From positions 1 to 10,032 of the forward strand of contig CAZEXI010000062.1 of assembly GCA_964516805.1 (NCBI GenBank): DNA of 10,032 nt, read 5' to 3'. Shown piece after piece: positions 1 through 6,256 of the stretch; position 1 is the first letter of the stretch, and each line of letters opens with the position of its first letter. A program made the position numbers and the translations under genes. Below the pieces are notes generated by a model. It searched no databases. It saw only the letters and a program-made list of their open reading frames with translations, and was not told the DNA's origin. The DNA comes from CAYSTL01 sp964516805 (GTDB lineage Archaea; Thermoplasmatota; Thermoplasmata; Halarchaeoplasmatales; Halarchaeoplasmataceae).

Positions 1-590
1 GAATCGATTGCAGACTGAATACTTTCTCCACTACTAACTGTGATAGATTCTCCTTCAGAAAAGTCCCAGTTAACACTGTAACTGTTAGAAGCAGGTACAT
101 CATTGCCAAGAGTATAGATAACTGTTATCTTTTTAGTTTCACCTGCTGCGACTGGAATATCTCCTGTATTGATATTACCCCATTGTTCTACTTCTGCTTC
201 GCCAGCTTCTCCAGGTTCGACAATTCCGTTCAAAACTGTGAAACCCATCTGGTCATTAAATCCAGCTGGTTCTTTGATCTCAGCTATGATATTTACATTA
301 GCTCCGCCTGTTGGATTTTCTATCTTGACGTACTGGTGGTATAATAATCCGCTTCCAGTATCATTGAAATAAGCTGTATTCGTAGTACTAGACTCTCTAA
401 ATTGTAGAGTTTCCCATTCATAATCTGGTCCTATTTCATTTTGGCTCATTGATATTTTGTATGGTTCATCGTACTCAACTGGTACTTCGACGTTAAGGAG
501 CCATATCCCAGCTCCAGCAACAACGCCAACGACTAGTATCACTGGTATAAGATATACTATTAGATTTTTGTAATATTTTATGGTTCGCAT
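1..590 (-). CDS. Membrane-anchored surface protein, N-terminal part, probable beta-helix domain beginning at the window edge (partial)
   Basis: Reading leftward from an ATG at 590-588, the frame stays open for 196 codons and leaves the window without a stop, so only the N-terminal part is present. Residues 1-9 are basic (MRTIKYYKN) and are followed by one hydrophobic segment at about 10-32, which reads as an uncleaved signal anchor or signal peptide. Residues 35-180 are polar, acidic and rich in beta-prone stretches with several N-x-S/T sites, as expected of an extracytoplasmic domain. The last visible residues, VSSGESIQSAID, match the usual entry to NosD/pectate-lyase-like right-handed beta-helix domains (a G-x-S-I-Q-x-A-I-D pattern). 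That domain is inferred because it lies outside the window. A GAGGGACGTGA stretch just upstream of the ATG is a modest ribosome site. The gene is divergent from the one at 754. Function unknown; a surface or adhesion role is only a guess. Confidence 0.75.
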   Translation of the reverse strand, partial: MRTIKYYKNLIVYLIPVILVVGVVAGAGIWLLNVEVPVEYDEPYKISMSQNEIGPDYEWETLQFRESSTTNTAYFNDTGSGLLYHQYVKIENPTGGANVNIIAEIKEPAGFNDQMGFTVLNGIVEPGEAGEAEVEQWGNINTGDIPVAAGETKKITVIYTLGNDVPASNSYSVNWDFSEGESITVSSGESIQSAID

Positions 591-753
591 TTCACGTCCC
601 TCGATTCCCCTAAATAAATATAATTTATAAAAAATTTATCAGTAAGATATAAATGGTTAAAATATCTATAAGCAAAATCAATATTGATAAAATCACCTTC
701 TGAAGAACCGTGGAATATATATATCTTTATTAATTATACTATTATAGGATAAT
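591..753. promoter_or_regulatory. Divergent intergenic region with TATA-like elements and a weak inverted repeat
   Basis: This AT-rich gap of 163 bases separates two divergently transcribed genes. For the rightward gene, an alternating AT stretch at about 713-725 lies 30-40 bases before the ATG at 754, and AGGAT at 746-750 could be a ribosome site. For the leftward gene, a TTTATAAATT-like element (about 622-632, read on the minus strand) lies some 35-40 bases before its ATG. A perfect 6-base inverted repeat, AGATAT at 645-650 and ATATCT at 662-667, is separated by 11 bases. In DNA this AT-rich such a repeat can arise by chance, so an operator role is speculative. No RNA gene or further coding sequence was seen. 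Confidence 0.4.
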
Positions 754-1314
754 ATGGGTGAAAAAGAAAATAACGATGATAAAAAGGAAAAAACTTTTTT
801 AAGGAGTTTTAAATTCAATTATAAAAAGTGGAACATCGGAGGCAAATTGATTTTTATATCCACAGTTATAGCTATATTATCATTATTGATTCCATGGATT
901 GGCGGTGATGCAAGAACTGAAAGTGGTTTGATGCAGGGTGCTTCTGTTTTCTTAGCCATCTACATATATCCATTCTTTATGCTGGCCCAGGATAAGAGTA
1001 TCGATAAAAAGATCGGAGTAACAATAGGTTCTTTATCGATAATAAGTCCTGGTATATTTCTTTACTATCTATCTAGAGATATGAGATTGAGGATTTTAGA
1101 AATAATGGATTTTGGAATAATTCTTTACATTATAGCAGGGATCATCCTCTTGATTGGAATCGTAAAATATGAAAAATACCACCGGTTTGGATCAAAGAAA
1201 GAAGACAAGGAGGAGAAAAAGAGAGGTAAGCCCTGTCCAGAATGCGATAGTCCCATGGAATATGAAGATGAATGGGATAGATGGTATTGTGAGGAGTGTG
1301 AAAAATACAGGTAA
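754..1314 (+). CDS. Four-helix membrane protein with C-terminal zinc ribbon
   Basis: This 186-residue protein is not assignable to a named function. The first 28 residues are strongly charged and cytoplasmic in character. Four hydrophobic segments follow at about 29-49, 62-78, 86-106 and 118-138. A very charged linker (about 140-159, rich in K and E) leads to a C-terminal zinc ribbon with C161-x2-C164 and C179-x2-C182. The second knuckle reads RWYCEECEKYR; from memory, the RWYC-x2-C-x-KY form is common at the ends of membrane proteins in Thermoplasmata and relatives, so this is also a lineage hint. The even helix number puts both tails on the same side, most likely the cytoplasm, where the ribbon could bind protein or nucleic acid (inference). 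AGGAT at 746-750 is a weak ribosome site. The next gene starts 57 bases downstream and has its own promoter-like element, so co-transcription is doubtful. Confidence 0.8.
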   Translation: MGEKENNDDKKEKTFLRSFKFNYKKWNIGGKLIFISTVIAILSLLIPWIGGDARTESGLMQGASVFLAIYIYPFFMLAQDKSIDKKIGVTIGSLSIISPGIFLYYLSRDMRLRILEIMDFGIILYIIAGIILLIGIVKYEKYHRFGSKKEDKEEKKRGKPCPECDSPMEYEDEWDRWYCEECEKYR

Positions 1315-1340
1315 AAAAAGAGATAAATTCGAATGGGAAA

Positions 1341-1371
1341 AGTTTTAATTTAAATCAATCATCCTGCTCTG
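1341..1371 (+). promoter_or_regulatory. Putative TATA-box promoter of the FAH-family gene (likely leaderless)
   Basis: TTTTAATTTAAA at 1343-1354 is preceded by a purine-rich GGGAAAAG that could act as a TFB recognition element. Its centre lies about 25 bases before the ATG at 1372, so transcription would begin at or within a few bases of the start codon. No GGTGA- or GGAGG-like site lies in the bases just before the ATG. Together these suggest a leaderless mRNA. This is inferred from spacing only. Confidence 0.45.
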
Positions 1372-2100
1372 ATGAGACGAATCAGATTTATAGATCCAGC
1401 AGGATATGAAAGATACGGGGAGTTAGATGGAGATGAGATAGACTGTTTTGGTAACAAGTATAATATAGATGATGTTAAAGTTCTGCCACCTTGTAAACCA
1501 TCAAAGATAATCTGCATTGGAAGAAATTATGCTGAACATGCTGAAGAACTAGAAAATGTGGTTCCAGAAAGACCATTATTATTTCTCAAACCACCAAACA
1601 GCTTATCTGCTCATAATGATACAATCGATCTTTTACCTGATAAGGAGAAGATCGATCATGAAGCTGAGTTGGCAGTAGTTATAAAAGAACAGTGCAGGAA
1701 CGTATCTAAAGAAGATGCAATGGATTACGTTTTAGGTTACACTTGCATGAATGATGTTTCTAACAGGGATGACCAAAGAAAGGAGAAGAATTGGGTAAGA
1801 GGAAAAGCCTTCGATAACTCAGCACCAGTCGGACCTGTTATAGTTTCACCAGAGCAAGTAAAAGAAGATGCGACTATAAAATTAGAGAAAAATGGGGAAG
1901 TTAAGCAGAAATCTGATATCTCTAAAATGGTATTTTCAGTACCTGATCTAATAAAAGAAATTACAAAATATATAACTTTAGAAAGAGGAGATATCATAGC
2001 TACCGGAACTCCTGAAGGTGTCGGACCTATTAATGATGGAGATAGGATTGACATAACCATAGAAGGAATAGGAACTTTAACAAACTACTTTAAAAAGTGA
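1372..2100 (+). CDS. Fumarylacetoacetate hydrolase (FAH) family protein
   Basis: The 242-residue protein has the FAH fold typical of acylpyruvases, oxaloacetate decarboxylases and 2-hydroxyhepta-2,4-diene-1,7-dioate isomerases. These are Mg/Mn enzymes that act on 2-oxo or enol carboxylic acids by C-C cleavage or isomerisation. Visible family marks are IGRNYAEHA at 49-57, FLKPP at 71-75, the metal ligands E97 and E99 in DHEAEL with D128 in CMNDVSNRD, the basic R143-G-K145, and TGTPEGVG at 211-218. All expected metal-binding acids are present, so the enzyme should be active. A short N-terminal domain of about 40 residues precedes the catalytic core, and the total length is near that of the FAHD1-like group. 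The true substrate cannot be read from the sequence. A transporter unit follows 66 bases downstream on the same strand, which loosely suggests organic-acid use. Placement in the family is firm; the precise reaction is open. Confidence 0.92.
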   Translation: MRRIRFIDPAGYERYGELDGDEIDCFGNKYNIDDVKVLPPCKPSKIICIGRNYAEHAEELENVVPERPLLFLKPPNSLSAHNDTIDLLPDKEKIDHEAELAVVIKEQCRNVSKEDAMDYVLGYTCMNDVSNRDDQRKEKNWVRGKAFDNSAPVGPVIVSPEQVKEDATIKLEKNGEVKQKSDISKMVFSVPDLIKEITKYITLERGDIIATGTPEGVGPINDGDRIDITIEGIGTLTNYFKK

Positions 2101-2115
2101 TCTAGATAAGAAAAG

Positions 2116-2166
2116 ATTTAAAACCCAACTTTATATGCGATAACACCGAAATAAAGGTAGATCATC
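2116..2166 (+). promoter_or_regulatory. Putative promoter and ribosome site of the symporter unit
   Basis: Two TATA-like elements are present, ATTTAAAA at 2116-2123 and TTTATATGC at 2130-2138. They lie about 47 and 33 bases before the ATG at 2167. GGTAG at 2156-2160, six bases before the ATG, is a plausible ribosome site. The upstream element would leave a leader long enough to include that site; the downstream one would start transcription at or just after it. Either reading supports a separate transcript for the two transport genes. Confidence 0.4.
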
Positions 2167-2349
2167 ATGAAAGCGAGAAATCTAGCTCTTGTTGCTTTAC
2201 TCCTGACAGTTCTTAATTTTGGAGTTCCATATCTGTTTTTAAAAGATATTGGTGAATTTTGGGCTAGCTATCTTTATTGGACAATTTTAGCACTTACTGT
2301 AATTATCCTTGGAGCTATCTATATCAAGCATTGGGGTGAAAACGAATGA
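2167..2349 (+). CDS. Small membrane protein, DUF3311-like symporter partner
   Basis: This 60-residue protein has two hydrophobic segments (about 5-25 and 36-54) around a short loop containing an aromatic-rich FWASYLYW stretch, and ends in the charged tail KHWGENE. Its size, two-helix layout and position directly before an SSS symporter match the DUF3311 type of small protein found next to sodium:solute symporters in archaea and bacteria. YhdT next to the PanF pantothenate symporter is a comparable case. Its stop codon overlaps the next start in an ATGA arrangement (2346-2349), which implies translational coupling. A role as an accessory subunit or assembly factor for the transporter is inferred from context. 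The family assignment rests on recall of the pattern and is less certain than the gene itself. Confidence 0.7.
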   Translation: MKARNLALVALLLTVLNFGVPYLFLKDIGEFWASYLYWTILALTVIILGAIYIKHWGENE

Positions 2350-3821
2350 ATCCGATTTATCTTTTCCTTGCATTATTTATATGGTTAATATTAGGTGTTG
2401 TAATATCTTATTTTGCTCGAAAACAACTGGGAGAAGGTATTACAGAGTTCTTTTTAGCAAATAGAAAGCTGGGTGGATTCATATCAGGCATGACTTACAG
2501 CGCTACCACATACAGTGCTTTCATGATGATAGGTCTAGTCGGTTTAACGTATGATAAAGGTGTAGGGGCTCTAGGTTTTGAGATCACTTATTTGATATTT
2601 ACGATAATCCTCTTAGCTATCTTTGCCCCTAGATTCTGGGTAGCAGGTAAAAAATTTGATTACGTGACACCACCTGAATTATTGGCTGGAAGATACAATA
2701 ACAAATGGGTAGGTATTATAGCGGCAATTATCTGTTTAGTAATGCTTATACCATATGCTTCTGTACAGCTCATGGGGGTAGGTTATCTACTTGCGGGACT
2801 CACACCATCATCAGTACCTAACATGTATATTGCTGGAATACTCATCGCAGCTATTTTCAGTGGATTTGCTTCGATATGGGCTGGTATGAAATCTGTTTCT
2901 TGGACTGATTCTTTCCAAGCGATCATAATGATTTCAGCTAGTATTATTCTAGTGCTTTACGTGTTTTTCCACTTCTTTGGCTCACCTGGTGGATTTGTAG
3001 CAGACATATCTAATAACCGATCAGATCTTTTAAAGCTAAATTGGAATTTTGAGATGTTTATAGGCCTATCACTCCCTTGGGCTTTCTTTGCTATAACGAA
3101 TCCACAAGTATCTCAGAGGATGTTCGTTTCTGACTCCAGCAGGAGCCTAAAAAGGATGATCATTTACTTTTCTATTTTTGGACTTATCTATACTGTTATA
3201 ACCACCTTACTTGGTCTTTCAGTAGCAGGTATTTCTGGAATATCAGTATCGGAAGCTGATAAAGCTATGCCTGTTTTATTGAACAACATTCCAGTTATAC
3301 TTGCATTGGTAGTATTCATCGGAATATTTGCTGCAGCTACTTCTACTTTAAGTTCGATAATTCTTTCGCTTAGTTCCATCGGTTCGAGAGATATGGTGAA
3401 AGGGTTAAAACCAAAGATATCCGAGAAATTAGAATTGTATTCAGGCAAGGTTATTATCCTTGTCATAATAGTATCGTGTATAATATTTGCCAATCTGAAG
3501 TTAGATTTGATAGCAGTTCTATCCAGCATGGCGTCTGGTGGTCTTCTAGTCATGGCACCGACGATAATAGGTGCTTTCTTCTGGAAGAGATCAACTGCAA
3601 AAGGAGCAATTTTGAGCATGGGGATTGGAGGAATATTCACTGGAGCCTTATATATAGCTGGAGAGTCTTATTATCCGTTAGGTTGGTGGCCATCATTTTG
3701 GGGTTTACTTCTAACAGTAATAATATTCATAACGGTAAGTCTTATAACGAAGCCTCCTGAAGATACTGAGGAATTTTTGGAAGAGATAGATAAAGGTGTA
3801 AAAAAACACGGTATGAAATGA
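2346..3821 (+). CDS. Sodium:solute symporter (SSS) family transporter
   Basis: This 491-residue polytopic membrane protein has about 13 hydrophobic helices, the standard count for the SSS family with its LeuT-like fold. Family marks include the early loop FFLANRKLGGFISGMTYSAT (about 35-54), the conserved VTPPELLAGRY (107-117) and the signature helix GIFAAATSTLSSIILSLSS (326-344) followed by IGSRD. The serines and threonines of that helix include the usual second sodium site. The protein should drive solute uptake with a sodium gradient across the cytoplasmic membrane. The substrate cannot be named: the family covers proline, pantothenate, monocarboxylates and others. Full length with no break. 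It is coupled by a four-base overlap to the small two-helix protein upstream and converges on a minus-strand gene 17 bases downstream. The FAH-family enzyme further upstream may hint at an organic acid substrate (inference). Confidence 0.92.
   Translation: MNPIYLFLALFIWLILGVVISYFARKQLGEGITEFFLANRKLGGFISGMTYSATTYSAFMMIGLVGLTYDKGVGALGFEITYLIFTIILLAIFAPRFWVAGKKFDYVTPPELLAGRYNNKWVGIIAAIICLVMLIPYASVQLMGVGYLLAGLTPSSVPNMYIAGILIAAIFSGFASIWAGMKSVSWTDSFQAIIMISASIILVLYVFFHFFGSPGGFVADISNNRSDLLKLNWNFEMFIGLSLPWAFFAITNPQVSQRMFVSDSSRSLKRMIIYFSIFGLIYTVITTLLGLSVAGISGISVSEADKAMPVLLNNIPVILALVVFIGIFAAATSTLSSIILSLSSIGSRDMVKGLKPKISEKLELYSGKVIILVIIVSCIIFANLKLDLIAVLSSMASGGLLVMAPTIIGAFFWKRSTAKGAILSMGIGGIFTGALYIAGESYYPLGWWPSFWGLLLTVIIFITVSLITKPPEDTEEFLEEIDKGVKKHGMK
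3796..3809 (-). terminator. Possible T-tract terminator hairpin for the MTH938-like pair, inside the symporter gene end
   Basis: GTGT at 3796-3799 and ACAC at 3806-3809 flank a run of seven A (3800-3806). Read on the minus strand this is a run of seven T within a small perfect stem, about 30 bases past the stop of the leftward gene at 3839. Archaeal transcription commonly ends at T tracts, so this could stop the MTH938-like transcript. It also encodes lysines in the symporter tail, so it may simply be coding sequence. Confidence 0.3.
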
Positions 3822-3838
3822 TCAATAGAATATCGATT

Positions 3839-4198
3839 TCAGCAGGTCACATGGATTATAATGATGGAATGCTTCCTGTCTAGATATTTATCAACAAGAT
3901 CAGGGGTTCTCAACTGCTTATATTTATACCCGTTAACTTCAAGATACTTTTCAGTTTCGGGTAGTAAAGCAAGTTTTCCATACTGTCCAGTTCCTACTAT
4001 TATTTGTTTTATATCTTTGTCTTGACCTTCTTTTATATATTCTTTCATCTCTTGTTTAGTAAAATTATGACTAGTACCGTGCTTACTTTTACTGATATCT
4101 TTTTTACGCTTAATTATCTCATCGGGAAAGATCACGATATCATGATTATATAATTCACCCTCTACCTTTACTTTACCAAATGAAGTATCCTCTATCAT
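3839..4198 (-). CDS. MTH938-like protein, GTSH-type
   Basis: The protein has 119 residues from the ATG at 4198. It belongs to the small MTH938/DUF498 fold family, which also includes NDUFAF3 and AAMDC and has no settled biochemical role in archaea. Marks are the N-terminal SFGKVKVEG, the KHGTSH stretch at about 39-44, the central IIVGTGQYG (66-74) and the C-terminal IHVTC ending exactly on cysteine. The start is chosen at 4198 rather than an in-frame GTG at 4207. GGTGA lies five bases before this ATG and overlaps both that GTG and the upstream stop, and the ATG start aligns the N-terminus with the neighbouring paralogue. The TAG of the upstream gene sits right at this ribosome site, so the two genes should be translated together. 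The KHGTSH form agrees with what I recall of the Methanothermobacter MTH938 protein itself. Confidence 0.85.
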   Translation of the reverse strand: MIEDTSFGKVKVEGELYNHDIVIFPDEIIKRKKDISKSKHGTSHNFTKQEMKEYIKEGQDKDIKQIIVGTGQYGKLALLPETEKYLEVNGYKYKQLRTPDLVDKYLDRKHSIIIIHVTC

Positions 4199-4207
4199 TA
4201 CTATCAC

Positions 4208-4552
4208 CTAACAAGTCAGATGAAATGCACCTGCGAGTTTAATGTTTTGGTCTAATTTGTTATTATACACTTTACATGCTTTATCAGTTCTATAGGATTC
4301 AACTTTGAAATCTAATTTTTTTACCAGATCTTTTGGGACATTCATCCTTCCTGAATTACCTGTACCGATTATCAACAGGTCAGGTTCGTATTCAATCACA
4401 TCGAAAAGATCGGGTTTTTGTACAGTATGTCCTCTATTTCTCCACCATCCTGATTTGACTTCCCTTCCTAGGATTATAATATCGTCTGAATATGATTTAC
4501 CGTCTATCTTTATACTGCCAAAACTGTATGATTCTATAAATTTTGAGCACAT
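4208..4552 (-). CDS. MTH938-like protein, WWR/GH-type
   Basis: This 114-residue protein is the first gene of a tandem pair. It shares with the downstream copy the N-terminal SFGSIKIDGKSY, the central LLIIGTGNSGRM (59-70) and a C-terminus on cysteine (FHLTC). It differs in the middle, carrying SGWWRNRGH (34-42) where the other copy has KHGTSH. The WW-R-x-x-GH form is what I associate with the NDUFAF3/AAMDC side of the family, members of which are linked in eukaryotes to complex I assembly and adipogenesis. No archaeal function is established. The ATG at 4552 has no clear ribosome site, but a CTTAAAAA/TTTTTAAG element centred about 28 bases upstream suggests leaderless transcription. The conserved terminal cysteine in both copies is a candidate functional residue (inference). 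Confidence 0.88.
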   Translation of the reverse strand: MCSKFIESYSFGSIKIDGKSYSDDIIILGREVKSGWWRNRGHTVQKPDLFDVIEYEPDLLIIGTGNSGRMNVPKDLVKKLDFKVESYRTDKACKVYNNKLDQNIKLAGAFHLTC

Positions 4553-4644
4553 TTCAGTTATATATCTAAAAAACCGCTTAAAAAGGTTTTGACATATCGA
4601 TAATCTTTTATTCTATGGTTTTATAGCAAATCATAAGGGATAAA
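4553..4644. promoter_or_regulatory. Shared divergent promoter region between the MTH938-like pair and FBP aldolase/phosphatase
   Basis: CTTAAAAA at 4577-4584 reads TTTTTAAG on the minus strand. It lies about 28 bases before the leftward ATG at 4552, the distance expected for a leaderless archaeal transcript. On the plus strand, CTTTTATTC at 4605-4613 lies about 35 bases before the ATG at 4645. The strong AAGGGA at 4635-4640 is a ribosome site four bases before that ATG. The 4577 element could also serve the rightward gene with a longer leader. No coding sequence is seen in the gap. Confidence 0.45.
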
Positions 4645-5748
4645 ATGAGTAAAATAACATTCAGCATAATAAAAGCAGATGTAGGTGGTTATCCAGGCCA
4701 TGCAAAGGTACATCCCAAACTGATAGAGGTTGCTGAGAATAACCTAAAAGATGAGGATGTTCTTATAGATCATTATGTAACGAACTGCGGTGACGACTTA
4801 GAGCTGCTGATGACACATAGAGAAGGAGAAGATTCAGAAGAGATTCACTCATTGGCATGGGATACATTCCAGAAAGCTACTGAGACAGCTAAAGAGATAG
4901 GTTTGTACGGAGCAGGTCAGGACTTGTTATCCGACGCATTTTCAGGTAATGTTAAAGGGATGGGACCAGGAGTAGCAGAGATCGAATTCACGGAAAGAAA
5001 AGCAGAGCCAGTAGTAGCGTTCTTGATGGATAAAACTGAACCAGGTGCGTTCAATTATCCGATCTTTAAGATGTTTGCAGACCCATTCAATACAGCTGGG
5101 TTGGTTATCGATCCATCATTACATAACGGATTTAGATTTGAAATATGGGATATCAAAAAAGATAAAAAGATAATGATGGAGACACCTGAAGAAATATATG
5201 ATATTCTTGCATTATTGGGTGCCAAAGGTAGATTTGTAATCAAAAGAGTTTATCCAAAAGGAGATAAATTACCTAGTGATGAACCAGTTGCAGCAGTAAG
5301 TACAGAAAAATTATACCAGATAGCTGGTGAATATGTAGGTAAAGACGATCCTGTTGCTGTGGTAAGGGCTCAATCAGGTCTGCCTGCTTTAGGTGAAGTA
5401 TTAGAACCGTTCTCACATCCATACCTTGTTTCAGGATGGATGAGAGGAAGCCATAACGGTCCTATAATGCCTGTTTCTCAGGATCAAGCTATGTGTACAA
5501 GATTCGATGGACCTCCACGTGTTGTTAGTCTTGGTACACAGGTGAAGAACGGTCACTTCGATGAACCTGCAGACTTGTTCGATGATCCAGCATTCGATGA
5601 AGTCAGAAAAGATTCTGCAAATATCGCAGATTACATGAGAAGACATGGACCATTTGAACCTCACAGACTTCCACTTGAAGAGATGGAATATACAACTCTT
5701 CCAGATGTTATGGGAAGTCTTGAAGATAGGTTCGAGGATGTCGAATAA
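4645..5748 (+). CDS. fbp: Bifunctional fructose-1,6-bisphosphate aldolase/phosphatase
   Basis: This full-length 367-residue protein is the archaeal type V FBP aldolase/phosphatase. One enzyme condenses glyceraldehyde-3-phosphate and dihydroxyacetone phosphate and then dephosphorylates the product to fructose 6-phosphate, driving gluconeogenesis in one direction. Visible marks are the N-terminal IKADVGGYPGHAKVHP with metal-site D12 and H19, CGDDLE with D50 and D51, GAGQDLLSD with Q92, and MDKTEPGAFN at 128-137. MFADPFNTAGLVIDP follows at 143-157. EYVGKDDP at 229-236 holds Y230 and the predicted Schiff-base lysine K233, one position off the Y229/K232 numbering known from crenarchaeal homologues. 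All catalytic elements appear intact. AAGGGA at 4635-4640 fixes the start. The gene stands alone, divergent from the MTH938-like pair, and is followed at once by T tracts. Confidence 0.97.
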   Translation: MSKITFSIIKADVGGYPGHAKVHPKLIEVAENNLKDEDVLIDHYVTNCGDDLELLMTHREGEDSEEIHSLAWDTFQKATETAKEIGLYGAGQDLLSDAFSGNVKGMGPGVAEIEFTERKAEPVVAFLMDKTEPGAFNYPIFKMFADPFNTAGLVIDPSLHNGFRFEIWDIKKDKKIMMETPEEIYDILALLGAKGRFVIKRVYPKGDKLPSDEPVAAVSTEKLYQIAGEYVGKDDPVAVVRAQSGLPALGEVLEPFSHPYLVSGWMRGSHNGPIMPVSQDQAMCTRFDGPPRVVSLGTQVKNGHFDEPADLFDDPAFDEVRKDSANIADYMRRHGPFEPHRLPLEEMEYTTLPDVMGSLEDRFEDVE

Positions 5749-5755
5749 AAACAAC

Positions 5756-5773
5756 TTTTTTCTTTTTATTTTT
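5756..5773 (+). terminator. T-tract transcription terminator after FBP aldolase/phosphatase
   Basis: Eight bases after the stop codon there are runs of six, five and five T, separated by single C or A bases (5756-5761, 5763-5767, 5769-5773). Consecutive T tracts on the coding strand are the usual intrinsic stop signal in archaea. They lie in the short gap between convergent genes, where insulation is needed. Confidence 0.7.
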
Positions 5774-5780
5774 AATCAAT

Positions 5781-6254
5781 TTACAAAATAGATGTTGACA
5801 TCTTTTCAAAGATTAGATCGTATGGATTGGACACCGAATCGATTTCCTTTTGTTGTATACCGAAACTTTTTAGCTTTTCAATCGATGGTTTTTTGATCTT
5901 ATCATATTTTTTCCAATCCATATGATTAAGAAAATCTTCTAGATTGTTTTCAATCATTAAAACAGCATTTTTTGAACCATCAGAAACTCCCATCTTTTCT
6001 ATAGCATGTTTGATCTGCCATTCTGCTGATGCCCATAGAAGTGTTTCTATTTCTAAAGAATCAGCCCTATTACTGTTTTGCTCGATAGATTCTTTAGCCT
6101 TTTTATAGGCCCACATAAGATGTTCTTCTCCGACTACTTTCCTATGATTAAATATCTGGATGAACATGTCATTTTTATCTTTGTACTCATCGATCTTTTT
6201 TAATAGCTCATCAGATTGGTATGATTTATCAAATTTGACTCCAATAACATTCAT
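5781..6254 (-). CDS. cgi121: KEOPS complex subunit Cgi121
   Basis: The 157-residue protein matches archaeal Cgi121 (TPRKB in humans). This subunit binds Bud32 and the tRNA 3' end in the KEOPS complex, which with Kae1 makes the t6A modification at position 37 of ANN-decoding tRNAs. The recognisable core is VVGEEHLMWAYKKAKES (40-56), then NRADSLEIETLLWASAEWQI (62-81) and KHAIEKMGVSDGSKNAVLMI (82-101). These line up with the H-x2-x-A, S-x3-E-I-L-x-R-A-S-G-x-R-Q-I and A-I-x-x-x-G pattern of Methanocaldococcus Cgi121. Here the usual ASGxRQI reads ASAEWQI, so the glycine and arginine are replaced. Length is normal. The start is two bases after the stop of the MobB-like gene, with only a weak GGATGA further upstream, which suggests co-translation. 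No other KEOPS gene is in the window. Confidence 0.88.
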   Translation of the reverse strand: MNVIGVKFDKSYQSDELLKKIDEYKDKNDMFIQIFNHRKVVGEEHLMWAYKKAKESIEQNSNRADSLEIETLLWASAEWQIKHAIEKMGVSDGSKNAVLMIENNLEDFLNHMDWKKYDKIKKPSIEKLKSFGIQQKEIDSVSNPYDLIFEKMSTSIL

Positions 6255-6256
6255 AT

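Noticed and set aside
169..372. Plus-strand open frame of 67 codons
   Set aside because: It lies opposite the partial minus-strand surface protein, has proline/serine-rich composition without family resemblance and no ribosome site.
645..667. AGATAT/ATATCT inverted repeat as an operator
   Set aside because: Six-base AT-rich arms in DNA this AT-rich are expected by chance. Noted in the intergenic entry but not claimed as a site.
690..705. Minus-strand AGAAGGTGAT, a near-perfect anti-16S sequence in the divergent gap
   Set aside because: No ATG or GTG follows at a usable distance, so it does not mark a gene. Probably chance.
1737..2060. Minus-strand open frame of 107 codons
   Set aside because: It is the complement of the well-conserved FAH-family gene and shows no recognisable domain.
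3188..3640. Minus-strand open frame of 150 codons
   Set aside because: It is antisense to the helices of the SSS symporter, whose frame is fully conserved. No independent coding evidence.
5431..5754. Minus-strand open frame of 107 codons
   Set aside because: It is antisense to the conserved C-terminal part of FBP aldolase/phosphatase. Its cysteine and tryptophan content reflects the opposite strand's codons.
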